A stretch of 64,000 nucleotides of DNA from Onchocerca volvulus (Eukaryota > Nematoda > Chromadorea > Rhabditida > Onchocercidae), in NCBI GenBank assembly GCA_000499405.2, contig HG738137.1, positions 20,422,603-20,486,602 of the forward strand. The letters run 5' to 3'. The position numbers were made by a program, and so were the translations under genes. Shown here one piece after another: positions 1 through 14,000 of the stretch. How positions within the stretch are numbered: position 1 is the first letter of the stretch; each line of letters starts with the position of its first letter. The notes below the pieces were generated by a model that was not told where the DNA came from, did not search any database, and was given only the letters and a program-made list of their open reading frames with translations.

Positions 1-629
1 CAATCTCGATTTAACTTCTCCTTCTTTGACAAACAAAAAATATTTTATTTTTTCTATCCCTTAAAATCTACTACAACAATTTTATGAACTTGGAAACTTT
101 TCCATCTCTTTCACCACTTCTCAAAACTGGTTTGAAGAGTTCTTCACTGAAAAGCAAAATTCCCAAAATATGAAGCTTGTCGTATTTTTTCTCTCATTCG
201 CGACTCCAAGTACGTTATGTCTTAAAATAAAAAAATATTTTGCAATGAAATCCCAAAAAAATTCGTAACTTTTAATGTCATTCCAAAACCTTTTGCATTG
301 TAGTAACCCTTTCTCCATAACACATATTCTGTGAATCCGCCAGGACCAGCGCATATGTCAGCAAAATAAAATAAAGCTGATGACCGATCCGTATTCTTCC
401 CCGGAACTGCTACTCGACATTTTTCATTCTTTATTTCTACAGTCATAGGGTTTTTAATTTCAATATTTTCCAGTTTTTCACCCGTTAATAACCAATCATA
501 AATACGATCTAAATTTGCCATTTTCATCGCTGCCCTTAAAAAATATATCTTTCAACACGAATCCGATAATTTTGAAATAAGAACAACAGATTTGTTTATT
601 AATATATTTCGGGCGATTTAGTTTGCGTT

Positions 630-662
<33 letters not shown>

Positions 663-2318
663 CAGAGAGATGAATTATTCTTAATCTGCGAAAAAAAAAA
701 AAAAAAAACGGAATCGTAAAAAAAAGAAGTTCTGAAACGACCAGAATTTATTGAAAAAACCAGCTGTAATTAAAAATTTGCATAAATATATTTAGAAAAC
801 TATATAAGTTATGTTAGTATCATTGAAAAATTAAAAAAAGCACTCCTCAGCATAATGAATGATTAATATGGACAAGTGAATGCTGTCATATTTACTTATG
901 GCAACCATATATTTGCCGATAAAAAAAAATCCCTGCATCAATTTTTATAATTTTAAATGAATACCGATTTTGAAAGAAAGCAGAACCGATTGTCTCATAT
1001 GGATTTGCACGAGTACGGGCTTCTTTTAAATCTCGAACATCAAGCTGATCAAAAACGGATTTTGCATCCAACATTTTCTTCATTAAGTTGCTATCGCAGT
1101 ATTTCCCTTCATCATCTATTGTCTCTTTTCGCTACAATATATTAAAACATGAAAATTTACCAAGTTCGGAAAGATGTAAAAACTATTATCTTTCTTAATT
1201 CACTTATTTTGGTTCCATCTTCCAGCGACGCTTCCAAAAAATAGACTTACATCTCCAATAATAATCCAGTTGTTTTGATCTTGCAATTCCTTTGTGAACT
1301 TCTCTCGAATGTTATCAGAAGCAGACAACCACAACACACTTTCTTCTACAAATTTCTCTTCTGTAAAATCCCAAACTGCATTCCAATCACGAGCAATTTT
1401 CTAAAAATGAATATCAACTGTTTGACTCCAGACTAAGCTTAATAATAATCAAACAATTATAACCAGTAATGGTTCAGTTTTTTAAAATTTAAACTACTAT
1501 AACTTTTTTGTATCAGAAAGAACATATTATTTCGTGACTTGGAAAGAAAATCAATTCTCCACCACCTGATTCGTAGGCTGTCCCAAACCTTCGCGACCTC
1601 GTTGCGTGGAGAATGGTATCGGTTCTGTGCGTCCTTGTCCACTCTTACCAAGCCCACCACCATCATATCCCATTTTAGCCAACAATACTGCTCCTTTGTT
1701 CTCGTAAACGCGTTTTGGCTGAAACGTTCCGTGAATTACATTTTAAAGAAGGAAATATTGATGCGAAAAAGAAAATATTGATATTTTTTCCAGGTTGAAT
1801 GTAAAATTACAAACGAAATATTAGAAAAGAATTATTATTTTAGGCATGAACCTACGGGAATGGTGATGAGAAAAAATTTAAGATTTTCAAAACTGAATAA
1901 CTGGGATACAGTAACTTGAAAATGAATTTTTTAGAATAGCAGGCAATTTCATTATTTTTCCATTATGATGAACAAATCATTACTGTAGCAATTAAGTCAG
2001 GAAGTAATTCTTGAAATTAGCAAAAAATATATGGACTAAAGGAATTAATAAATTCTTGCTCTAAATATATGCTAAGAACATATGAATTATTCATGAATAA
2101 TCTAGTTTATGATCTTTTTTATAAGACTATCAATGCTGAATTTTCCTAAAGCTAACTATTTTCGCAGGAACTTCATTGAAAGTTTCGTCTTCTTCTTCAC
2201 TATCAGTCACTCTTTCTTTATTTTTGAATGATTCCTTTTGCGATTTCGTCTCTTGAAGTTCTTCTTCAAAACCATCCCGAATATCTTCTAAACGAGTGGA
2301 TACCAATCGACGAATCAT
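1..2318 (-). CDS. CMTR1: Cap-specific mRNA (nucleoside-2'-O-)-methyltransferase 1, 3' end missing at the window edge
   Basis: Methylates the ribose 2'-O of the first transcribed nucleotide (cap-1) in the nucleus. Exons read on the minus strand at about 2160-2318 (acidic N-terminus starting MIRRLV, ATG directly after an acceptor), 1564-1718, 1251-1401, 969-1136, 249-534 and about 81-160. The second exon holds a G-patch domain (LLAKMGYDGGGLGKSGQGR). The third and fourth match the linker after it (NWIIIG, then AKSVFDQLD and ARTRANPYE). The splice from near 970 to 534 recreates FFQNRAAMKMANLD, the family signature carrying the first catalytic lysine. The Rossmann (FtsJ/RrmJ) SAM site follows as FADICAGPGGFTEYVLWRK and GFGMTLK. 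The remaining catalytic D-K-E residues, the guanylyltransferase-like part and the WW domain would lie left of base 1. The short stretch after GMTLK aligns poorly, so that splice is unsure. The start could also lie in a further upstream exon. Confidence 0.9.
601..710. repeat. Poly-A tracts in a CMTR1 intron
   Basis: Two long A runs, about 632-660 and 692-708, lie in the intron between the FFQNR and KMANLD exons. They are simple sequence, and their length in an assembly is unreliable. Nothing suggests a function. Confidence 0.8.
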
Positions 2319-5016
2319 CTGAAATGCCTATTTTATAAAAATGTAATATGCATGGACAGTACCAACAATTTCATAAATATTGAAATGAGGACAAGGAGAT
2401 AAAGTTAACAATGATTAATTTTTAACGTCTTTCGGAATTTTCACTCCGTGAAGAGGATTAAATTTTTCTAGAATTGAATATGAATGTCGCCCTAAGATAT
2501 TCAAAGTCTAAAAAAGTCGGAATTTAAAAATGAATAAAGAAACAGTTACAAACTAATTTTAGAAAAATCACTCAGGTGCAGAAAATACGAAATTATAGTT
2601 CCTGTGAAAAAATTTTTGGAAAATATCATGAAATGCATACATAACAAAAATCTATTCTCACCTAATAAATTTCTATGTCAAAAATATATTCATAAAAGAA
2701 ATGCTCAAAAATATCTAATCATTCTCATCTGGATGATGTTCATTCCTACGCACTCTGGTTAGCTTCAAATATTATAGTATAGTTAAGTAATAAATTCCAA
2801 AATCACTGAGAAACAGATCTCTGATACACAACTAAGAAAGGTAAAGAAATGCAAGCTTGTAAGCTTGATTAATGAAGAACTGAAACCTTGCTATTACTAA
2901 TATCCATCGTATATCTTGAAGCATCGTCAGACATTTCGACTGTTCGAGATCTGAAAAAGGATATGCAAGTTTTTATATGGGTAATTTAAAATAAACTACC
3001 AATTTATGATGGTGTCAATGCTAATAATACGATGATCGATGCAGATTGCATACTATAACCATCGAAAAGACAGTTGCAGTTAATACTCTATACGTATGGT
3101 TAAATGACAATAATTCACAATATATTTGAATGAAATCAAGTAGAGGTTAAAGTATAAAAATTAACGATCGCATCAAGTATTCCAATGCTTAAAGCTGCTA
3201 GTACACTCTTAATGACTCAAGTTAATCCTAATCTTAATGAACTTAATGAGCTCAAGTCAATCTTGACCCTAATGAGCTGATGAATTCAAGTCAGTAAATT
3301 CTTCCAGACATCGGGATAGAAAGTGGCTAACAGAGTCGCTATGAAAGGGACAATCCCAGAGAAATAAAGTATTGAGTATTCTAAGTCTTAAATGCTTAAT
3401 AGTGCGGTAGAATGTATGATATGGTAGATGATAAGATGGTGGTAATGGTAGGATGATGGTAGTAACAGAATGATAATAATGATAAGATCATAGTAGTCTC
3501 CTTGTGTGGAGAAAGCAAACTTTACAGGAGATCAGTAATGGAAATGATCATTCCTTAGGTCGAACTCGACGATATAGTTGGAGGATTCAGTAGGTAGATA
3601 AGCTGCTGTAACTACTGTATGTTATTAAATTGTTGCAGCAGTAGTGTAAAAATAATAGTAAACTCTATTTCTTGTCTCTCTTCGAAGAAACTTATTGTAA
3701 GAAAATACCTCAGAGAAGTGTTATGCGTTTCCTCTGACCTTTCAGTCTGGCCTTGCCTAAAAATGTTAGAAATTTGCATTTCTTGAAAGAATTTGCTCTA
3801 AAAGATAGTCGAAGAAAATTTTTGAATTCAAATATATACGATAAGAGGCGAAAAAATAAGTTCATATTATTCTTTTTAGTGGCAACTAATCGTTGCGTTT
3901 TTTTGTTGCTTTGCGGGAATTTTTATTCTTTGTTTATATGAAGTTAAGTTGATTTCATAGTACAACGAAAAGCATTAAAAACAAATTTCCCCAATTTTTT
4001 CTGCAAAAAATTCAAAACTATGCAAAAAAGAATGATTGTTTAATTTTGTGTCCGAAAAAATCTTTATTTTTGCTTTTAAAAGTTGAAGAAGTTAGTAACA
4101 AAAAATGGAAAATGACCTCAAGTAACTGTGGACATCAGATGGCATAGGAAGTCTCCAACTTTGAGCTTTAAGCTTGCTAGAAAACCTGTAACTTCCTTTG
4201 ATTTTTTTGCATGTATATTTTTGTCTTATCTGAAGAAATCTCTGTTTAATTTCGATTCTTGAATTAATTTTATTTCCGAAATAGTCATCAGTTAGTCATT
4301 GTTCTGTTTTAAAAAAATTTTTGAGCTGATTCTTAAAATTATAATATATGCCTTGGTTGTATTCTTTATTCGTTGCCCTTCTTAAAGTGTATTCTACTTT
4401 ACTTTACGAAGAAATATAAGTTTTTCACGGAGTCATCCTCAGTTCTTGTCTTCTGTTTCCAAATAATGAGCCTAATAACTGGAAGAAGTGATTCACTTAC
4501 TACTTGCCCAGGAAGTACCATGCCACAAGGAACTACAAGACACGTAGTGACCACATGCAACCTCAAGAGATACCGATGACATTACTGTAGCAATTTGGTA
4601 CTTCACGGTTATGTGGTAATGAGTTTATTGATTTGTTAGACACAGTGGACTAAAGTCTTGCTTTCTGCACTTATTCTTTGGAAAATTGTGGATAAAGATC
4701 GTGGTTCTTAAATTGCTTTATTTATTTTGGCCGTTTTTTTTTTTTTCTGTTTCCTTCATTAAAGTTTAGGATTAATACTATCATTTGATTGCTTTTTGCT
4801 GAGTTTTCAGGAGAAGCACAATATGATACTTTCTTTACTCAAGTTATGTCTCGAAATAGACATGATTTGTGTCTCCAATTATTGATGTAATCAAACGGAT
4901 CACGGCACTTTTTTTCTATGCAACTAAGCAAAATGACAAAAATACATCAGCATTGAGACATGTTCGACATATCCTTTTTCTATAATCATTCCCTGATTTT
5001 TCTTTTTGTAATTTCA
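2319..5016. other. Intergenic region between divergent CMTR1 and TTF2
   Basis: About 2.7 kb with no coding segment I can defend. It must hold promoters or 5' outrons of both flanking genes, which point away from each other. Two degenerate simple-sequence patches are visible. At 3210-3300 a TTAATGA/CTCAAGT motif recurs, and at 3415-3490 a GATGGTA/GATAAT motif recurs. ORFs near 3753-3941 and 4373-4579 look like chance: low complexity and no family resemblance. Confidence 0.6.
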
Positions 5017-5021
5017 GGTAG
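5005..5021 (+). promoter_or_regulatory. Likely spliced-leader trans-splice acceptor of TTF2
   Basis: A pyrimidine-rich run ending in ATTTCAG (AG at 5016-5017) sits only four bases before the ATG chosen for TTF2 at 5022. No upstream coding exon in frame was found. In nematodes an acceptor this close to a start codon usually receives a spliced leader such as SL1. The position is read from the sequence; the trans-splicing is inferred. Confidence 0.6.
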
Positions 5022-8000
5022 ATGTTATCAAACGATGACATGATAATGAAAAAAATCGAGCAACAAGCAGGGCATGAAAACTTTCCTTCTGCAAACAGTT
5101 GTTTGATACCAGCATTGGATTTAGTATCACCGATCGGAAAGATAAGGCAGAGAGAGCCAGGACCAATCACTTCAACTCCACGTGTAAATGCCACTATCTT
5201 ACGAGATCACATGTGTCGATCAGATTGTCTCGAAAAATTATCACACATTCATGAGGCATGTCTTTTCTGATTTTAATTCAGTTTTCTGCCTAAATATAAT
5301 CTCTTAACAAGAGTATGACTGCACTGGACACGAAATAAAGTGAAGATGTACTTTCCTGTTTAAGAATAATAGAATTTTTCAGTTGATAAAGAAAAATTTT
5401 TATATTTAAGACGGTTTAAGATTAGATAGGAACCCGAGATTTGATTGGGATATATTTAAAAATCCATTAAATGGGAGGTTAAAAGAAATCAATAAAAAGA
5501 AACAAACAGATGAAATGACATTTACGACAAAAAATTCAATGCTATGCTGCGGTACTGGCTTGTTTCACTTAACGACTTTTAAAAAGTTAAAAATTTCTTC
5601 GAGTTGTGGAAAGTAGAGAACTTTTAATTGGGAAATTTTTTAAACGAATAACCATTCTGGAACATTTTAAATTAAAATCTTTCAGGATATTGTATTATCT
5701 TCAAATGAAAAGGAGCCGTCAGCAAAATTGTCTTCAGCAAATAATATTTCTAACAGTAGTGGAAAAGGTAATTATGGTTTTTTTGGGATCTTTTTGGTAT
5801 TTTTCTGTATGATGAAGAAAAGTATGTCTGAAATTTTCCTTAAGTCTGAAGCTTGGAATTACAGTGCTAAGAAAATTTTTATTTATTGTTCAGTCACTTT
5901 TTCCGTTCCATATAAATTTCAGATCTTCACTCGATTGAAAGAGTTGATCGAAGTCGCAGCATTCTTAGCGCTGTGGGTTAGTGTCTTTCTGAACATTACT
6001 ATCATATTTCATCAGTTTCATATAAATGGCTTCACTGAACTTATACAGGAAAATCTGAAATTTCATTTTTAGTTTATTAATGTGGTTTTTATAATTATTT
6101 TAATGCAATATAAAGGTATAATTGTATTTAAGTAAGATCAAATTTAAATGAAACTAATAGTTTAATGAAATAGTTTGGGAAGCGGGTGTCGAATTAACGT
6201 GTAATAAGTTAATGTTATGAATGTGTGAAAGACTCAGCACAAGGTTCGAAAATAATAGTGAATTCCAATTGCAGCTTCACCTTTGGAACTCGAGAAAAAA
6301 GAGAAAAAACATGGTCAACTGATGGCAAAGAATTTTCATGAGGTATTATTTAAAATCTCTGATATTTGTAATCAAAACTATCTTGAAAAATTTTCATTGC
6401 ATCATGAAATTTCTGTGCAAGAAAAATCTAAGAAATTATTGCTGTCAAAATTTTTTTTTCGGATATTTAATATATAAAATTATTAATGAAAACCGCATAA
6501 CTCTTTTCGGTTTGCTGAATTTTTAAGCTCTTAATATGGCTATATAGAGAAGAGCTTGAAATAATACTTTGTACAAATATTATTTATTCCCCTTACAGAA
6601 GCGAAAAATTGCGTGGGGTTATGTTGGTGAGACTGCAGATGCATTGGAAATTGCAACTTTGGCTGATGATAAAGTGCCTGATAGTCCAATGCAAGTTAGT
6701 ACCGCAGAACACATTAGTAACATGGATATTAGCACAATAAACTCTACCAATGATAAATCAAACTTGATTAAGGAAAACAAAAAAGTAAGCGGATTAATTA
6801 TTGTTCTTCATCAAAGATTTTCATGATGTCAGATTCAAAAGAACTAAAATTACGTTATTAGAAAATAACTTTAAGGCTTTAATAGTAACTTTGTATGAAT
6901 GAACGTTTGAGAAACGATGAATTATGCTTTCAATTCTTGCATTATTAAGCGAGATAAAGAGAATTGGAAAAAAATTTATAGAATAAGTGAGATGCAAGAT
7001 ATTCATCGCTGTCTCCTAAAAAGTTTCGGGAAAGTAATAGGGATGGCTTGATGTGACTTTTCATCATTATTATTGCTTTATTTTCGAATAGTTATAGAAT
7101 CCAATCTCTTTTTTTAGAAATTTAACACTTTCTTCAGCCTTTCGTTTAACATTGAAATATGTCCACGCCATATAGTATGCTCACTTTTAATAATGTAAAA
7201 CTCTGCATGTTATCATTGAATAAAGTAAAATTTGAAAATTAAGATGAATAACTGCAACTTAAACGATATGTTTACTACAAGCGATAATTCCAAAGTAAGA
7301 GAAATGCAGGAAGCTCGACCGAAGAACACGTCAATTAGGTATTTTTAATAAATGTTTTCTAATACTTTTCTGAATTCGAAAAATATGATTTAAAAGATGT
7401 CAGTAACATTTTCGAAAGGGAAATATTTTTACAAAATAGTGTTATTTTTAAACTGAATACGGCGCTACCCGTGAAGATAATTCCTAACTATGATGAATGA
7501 TTGTCATAAAAAGATTGGCTTCAATAAAAATAAGTGGTTTTCATTGCTCATCTTATTTTTGCACTACTCAATTTAGCATTTCATTGGAAGATGAAATTAT
7601 TAACGATGGTAGCTGCTCGTCATTTCTGGATGAAAAGGAAAATACACCCACGTCAAATGAAATTGAGAGTGTAAATGTATCAAGCAGCTTGAGTGAAAGT
7701 TCCATTTATATCAGCAACGTAAATTCGCCGAGTGAAATGTCAAACAATATTGAAGAATATGCTCTAGTAAGTTTGAATTTCTCAATTCCTTCTCTCTTTT
7801 GCTGCTAAAAAATTCAAAACGGTCACATGTTCAGTTATCAAATGTGCATTCCATCTGCTCTACAGTTTTAGGCTTTAATATCTTCACTGCATTATTTGTG
7901 CAGTCATCAGGTATTTTGAACCGATTTCGAAACTACCGAGATGAATCAAGTACAAAACTTTTTGTACAAAAGAATAAGGAGAAACAGGTATAAAAAAGAA

Positions 8001-11000
8001 ACTGAAAGGAAGAAAGAAAAAGAAGGCTTATTATTACTTTATACTTACCAGATATTTTTAGGAAGTTTCAAGTTCACTTGCTCTGTTCTAAATTTAAGAT
8101 GTTCTGAATTAGTAAAGCAGTTTTTTTTAATCTGTTCTTCCTCTAAAAATCACTTAATTGCAAATAATTTCTTTGAGCAGAGTAACTTTTGTATTCTTAA
8201 ATACTACACAAAAATAATGATTTACTTGTTTGAACGGAACTATAAACAAAGAAAATTGATAAACTGTCTAAGTGATATAGAGGCATATTATGCTCACATC
8301 GCTGCATGATCTACATATACTTCTATTGTTGTGTGATTAACAAAGAAACTTTGCCATATTTTCAATTCTGTAAGCTGATCATTCCTTTTAATTAGATTAT
8401 GTCAAAAATTTGTGTTATTTAACGATCTAGTAGCTCTATTCTCTACTTGTAGTATGTGCGCATAGTTTTTTTTTGTCAGAACAGCTGAGTCCAGTCCATT
8501 GTTGAACAAGCTATTAATTTCAAAAATTTATTCTTTAATAATTTGAAGAAATGAACATTATTGAAGCAAGAACTTTCTTTAGAACTTGAGGATACAAAAA
8601 ATTGGGTTTTATTCAAATATTTTATTTAAAAAATATTAGTTTTTTTTCTTTTTTTTTTTTTTTTTTTCAGATTACCGCAAATGAACTTGCTGCAACATCG
8701 ATTCATGATGCTTCTGAAGATGATTGCCAAATTATTGATTCTTTTTCCTTGTCACATTCCGCTTCGACATTAGAGTTTGCTCAAAAAGTTGGTTTGTATT
8801 AATAATATTTCAGCAGTTGCAGCTTCCATAGTAAAGCGATTTTCAAAAATTCAGAAATATTGTTTTTTTTTCCTTTTTTTTTTTTTTTTATGGCGAAAAT
8901 CAATTCCTAATAATAAGTCTTGTGGATACTTTTTTTTAATTGGTGAGGAAACATCGGGATCAAGGATCAAAGTAGACAGCGAATGCCGGGGAAGTATTAA
9001 AGATTCAGAAATATTGTTGATGGACTTTTCAATGATGGGCATTAATTGATAAGAAAGCGTAATATCTTAGTGAAATGAATCGAAGAACAACTTATTTTGA
9101 AAATTGGAATCAGTTTGTTTCATGGAAAAGAAGCAGTGCCTTTGGTTTTCAGATTCCATCGACCTTATCGAGAATGGAATTGGAGACGCAGTTGAACAAT
9201 TTAAAGGTAATTCAAAAAATCCATTTTTCAAATTGTATTTAGATACGCAGCTTTATCAGTATTTGGTTTTAGAACCTCAAACGAAGCGCGAATTTGTCGA
9301 AATTGCCAGATTTTGGGCGGCGATTATTGGAAAAACTCAAAATTTTGCAAAAAAAATTAGATAGTCTAGATGCATTTGAAAAAAATGAAAATGTCATTCC
9401 AAATGGTTTGAATTTCAATTATTCTAACAATATGAAATAAAGAAGAGTTCAAAATTTATAACTAATTGATAAATGTTAACATTATCACACGAAACTTTGT
9501 GTTATCAGTGCAAGTTCTGAAGTATTAAATGATACAAATTATGTTTATGATCATAAGGTAATTTTTAAATAAGGAAATCTAGAGTTCTTGTTGCGTATGA
9601 ATTGATTTCAGTAATTTTGAGCTAGCAAGACGAAGATTCGGACGATCATTATCGAAAATAATGAGATGAAAATGTTGCAGAAAAATTAGAGAACTTAAAT
9701 AATGGAATTTCCAACTTATAACATGCATAGTTGAGTGACATCTCTGTTTTTTCATCATTTTTCTGTATAGCATATGTGATTTTGCAGAATTTATTGAAAA
9801 TGAAAATGTTGATATTATTCAGAAAAAGAATGGACCACCAATCATTTCTCCTCAAGCTATAGCCGGAGGTAATTTATTATAATGAAACATATGAAATTTT
9901 ACGAATTTTTTTAAACCTATATGACAAAACCTTATGAAAGGAATTGGACACATTTTCCATTTTTAATTACCCATTCATAGGACGCCGATTATTCGGTGGA
10001 AAAATGACAGACAATCGAATTTATCTAGCCAATGCAGTTACTGGACAAGTTATTGCTCAGATGCATAGGTAAGTTTGAAATTCTTGCTAAAACAGAATAT
10101 TTCCTGCTTTATTTTCTCATCGAATATTTGGGGCTCAAAAATTTGATTAAATTATCAGCTTTCCATACATACTTCATTTTTTATATATTTCGCTAAGTTT
10201 TCTAGTTCACTTGCAAATATCCCAGAAAATGTGAAAACAGATACACCGACGAGTTTGCTTACTGAATTAATGCCGCATCAAAAAGAAGGCCTAACTTGGT
10301 TGCTGTGGCGTGAAAAACAATCATTGCCTGGTGGCATTCTCGGTATTTAAGATTTTTTCTGGATTTTAGTTTTAGTTTTCTGCCGATGTGCCAGGGCTTC
10401 ATTTTAAAAAACAAGTTCATTATAATTTGAACTCGAAACTCAAACATAAATTTATTTTAAGTTTTTTTTGTATGTTCAAGTAATATTTTTGTCTGTTTTC
10501 AACACACTGGTAAACTTGTTTATTAAATGAATATGGTCCACCATCGATATCAGAAATTTTGAATACGTCATTATTTGATTTCAGCTGATGACATGGGCCT
10601 AGGCAAAACGTTAAGTATGATTTCACTTATTGTAAATGTCAAGGAAAGGCGTATGCAGAATGCAATGGTGATAGATGGATCAAACATAAAGGTCACTAAA
10701 GGTTCGTTGGCTTAACATCCTCATTGATTCTGTTATTTGGGATTTTGGTTTTTGAGCATGAATTCTTTTCTTTTTTCTTTGAAATAAATAATTGCATAAC
10801 ATATATTCAAAAATATTTTGAAAAGATATGGGTATATAAATTTTTCCAAGATAAAATATTTATCTGTACCTGCAGTAAAATCCTTGTTTATTTTACCTTG
10901 AATATGGAATACTCTGGAAAGAAGTATATTCTTATCATTGCCAACATTGGTTTTATCTTCAGATAGTTATTTAATTCCGTCCAGAGCTACACTAATTGTT

Positions 11001-14000
11001 GCTCCAGCTTCTTTAATCTTCCAGTGGGAGGCAGAATTTCAAAAACATGTGAAAAGTGACTTTCTTTCTCGATATTTGTTCTATGGACCTAAACACAAGC
11101 GCGATATAAGTGCAAAATGGTAATTTTTCACACCCATATTTGAACTTTTATTCTTAATATTAAACTAAATAAGTTTCCTTTTTTTCAGCCTCGCACGTTA
11201 TGATGTCGTTATCACTACATATGGCATTGTGAGCAGTGAATTAACCGAAAAATTCACTGCAGCTAATGTTGAAGATGAGAGGAAAAGTAATGATACTAGT
11301 GATTCTGTTGATGGAAAGAATGGAAAAGAAAAAGCTAAACGAAAGGTTTGCATAACTTCAGAATTTTCGACACTTGTTGTTAAGTAGGTAGGTTTTTAAT
11401 ACGCTGAAATGAATTTGTTTGCAGGATCATTTGTAAATTAGTTCCAAACATGATTCAAGTAAGAGCGAATCATAATGTTTATTTCAGGTTTCAAAAAAAT
11501 CAGGCTCTGCGCTTACGAAAATTGCGTGGGAGCGTATCATTCTAGATGAAGCTCATCAGATTAAAAATAGAACATCATTGGTTTCTAAAGCATGTTGTAA
11601 AATTCCTGCCGCAACTCGTTGGTGCCTTACAGGCACACCAATTCACAATAACTTGTGGGATTTGTATTCCTTGATCAGGTTTAAACGTTTCCCACTTAAT
11701 TTACTTCTGAATTAAAGATATTGATGATAGACTTCCTACTTTTATAAATTGGAATATATTTTCTTTTCCTCAGTTCTGTTTATAGACCAATACAAAGTTT
11801 TGTTCAATGTTGAAAATTGCTTCAGATTTTTGCGTGTGGCACCATTTGATGAGGAAGCTGTTTGGAAAGAATATATTTTATCAGCACGTTTGTTTGTTTG
11901 TTTGGAATTCTTACTTTATTTTTTGATTTATATATTTTCCGTTCTGCTTACACTTTCTTAACTTCAGTTTCCGAAATTTATTTGCAGATTCATCATCACA
12001 AAGATTAAATACTTTGGTGAAAGGCTTGTTACTACGACGAGAAAAAAATCAGTTATGTACAGAAACAAACAAACCAATTGTATTTTTCTTCATTATTAAT
12101 TTTTTTATTAGAACTATGCATAAAATGGAGGGAATTAGAATTGTAAGAAAGATTTCATTCGAGAAATCTAATTTATCAAACACTATTTGGTAACAGTATC
12201 ACGCACCATAGCAAAAGCAAGCCAATTCTTGTTTTGTAGAAATTTTAAAAATGAATTGTATATATAACAATGTATGTGGGATATTGCCATCAATCCATTT
12301 TTGATGAATTGGGTTGGGAACAGCGACTAAATTTGTTTAGTATTAAATCGATTTTTAACAAGAAATTGGGCAGAAACAGAATTTATGAAGTAAAAGTATT
12401 ATCTATATAATGTTTATACCTCTCTGTCAGTACTCTAAGGACGCAGAATTGCCATTTTAAATCTCAAATATTTGAAGCTTTAAGATTCTAAAACTTCTCT
12501 TATTAAAACGTGATGAATGTGGCTTGATTTTTTAAGATTGATCTAAGATCAAGAATGTGTGAGAAGATTGTTATGAAACTTGAAGGCATCGAAAAGAAAG
12601 TTTATGATTATATGTTTCAGGTTTCGAGGTTAGTATTCATTTGAAGAAATTTTTTTAGTCAAGATACTTTTCAGGAAAATCATTCAAAATTTCATCGTTA
12701 TTTATCTGTAAAAAACCCAGTTGCGATAATGATAAACTTTCGTTGTTACAACTGTAGTTTTTCCATATAATTATAAACATGTAAATTGAATAAGTTTTCT
12801 TATCAGTAATAGAAATTAATAACAGACATTTTGTAATTTTTTCAAAAATTTTGAAACTTTGGAGGCAACAAGTAAAAGAATTAATCAAAACACGAGAAGA
12901 AAGAGAACGAGATTTGTATGGTATTAAGCGGACAAATGCCAGTAATAAGCCAGCGAGGAATCCATTTTTAGGTTTGTGTCGTATAAATTTTATTGATCTT
13001 GAGGGAAATATTAAAATTAGTTCTGAAATTTCATGTATGTGATCTAATATCTTCATAAATTATTTTATTAGACTTTACATTTGAATTCAGCGACAAAAAC
13101 ATTCAGTATGCTTAGGAAATCGATGAATCAAATACCATGATAGATGTAACTGTGAAAGGAAAAAGATGGATAATCATATTTACAGTGCATGATCAAGAAT
13201 CTCCAATATTCCTTTAAGATAAATTAAAAATAAATTATTTGGATCAAATATTTCCATAAAAGGCGGATTTAGCAACGGTGATACTAAGATCTTTAGCAAA
13301 AGTTACTTTAATTTCCACAGTATTTATTACAGGTGGTTCACGAACAATTCGAAACAACGATAATTTTCAAACAATGACTTGTGTACTAACATTATTAATG
13401 CGTTTGCGACAAGCTTGTGTACATTTCGCACTAATCAATCAAGTACTAATTAACTAATTGCTTAGAAAAAAAAAATTTTTTTTTAAAAATCTATACTGGT
13501 TTTTTAGTTTTTTTTTTTAAATCTATTTTAAATAAATATTGGTTATTTAAAGTAAAACACTGAAATGGTGAATATAATTTTGATGAGACATTCACTTTAA
13601 AGATTAAAAAAATTAAAGAAACATTTCTAGGCAGTCGATATGGAAGCACTCCAGACATTGGGCATTGAAGAGGATGAAAACGCGGAATTATTATCGGAAC
13701 ATTTTTCGAATATGTCCCTTTTGGATGAAAAAGCTTTCACCACAAAATTGCTACTAGACAACGGGAATAAACAAATAGAACAACTCTTTCAAGAAACTTT
13801 TGTTTCAACAAAGGTGCTTAGTTTTTCAGATATTGCACAAAATTTAATTAAGTCTCATATAAATTAAAGTTACTAGTTTTATAAATCAATTTGATGTCAT
13901 ATGCGATGTTATAATCATTAATTTACAGTTTGAATCAATCAGTTTTCAGTTCAAAGTCTTTTCTGCTCTACATTATTCCATAATTTTTTATTTTTAAAAC

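Noticed and set aside
121..354. 77-codon minus-strand ORF
   Set aside because: A shifted frame over the CMTR1 exon; the CAGPGGF frame is the real one.
12655..13056. 133-codon minus-strand ORF
   Set aside because: The longest ORF of its area, but antisense to the TTF2 exon [19 protein letters not shown], whose joins to both neighbours are in phase.
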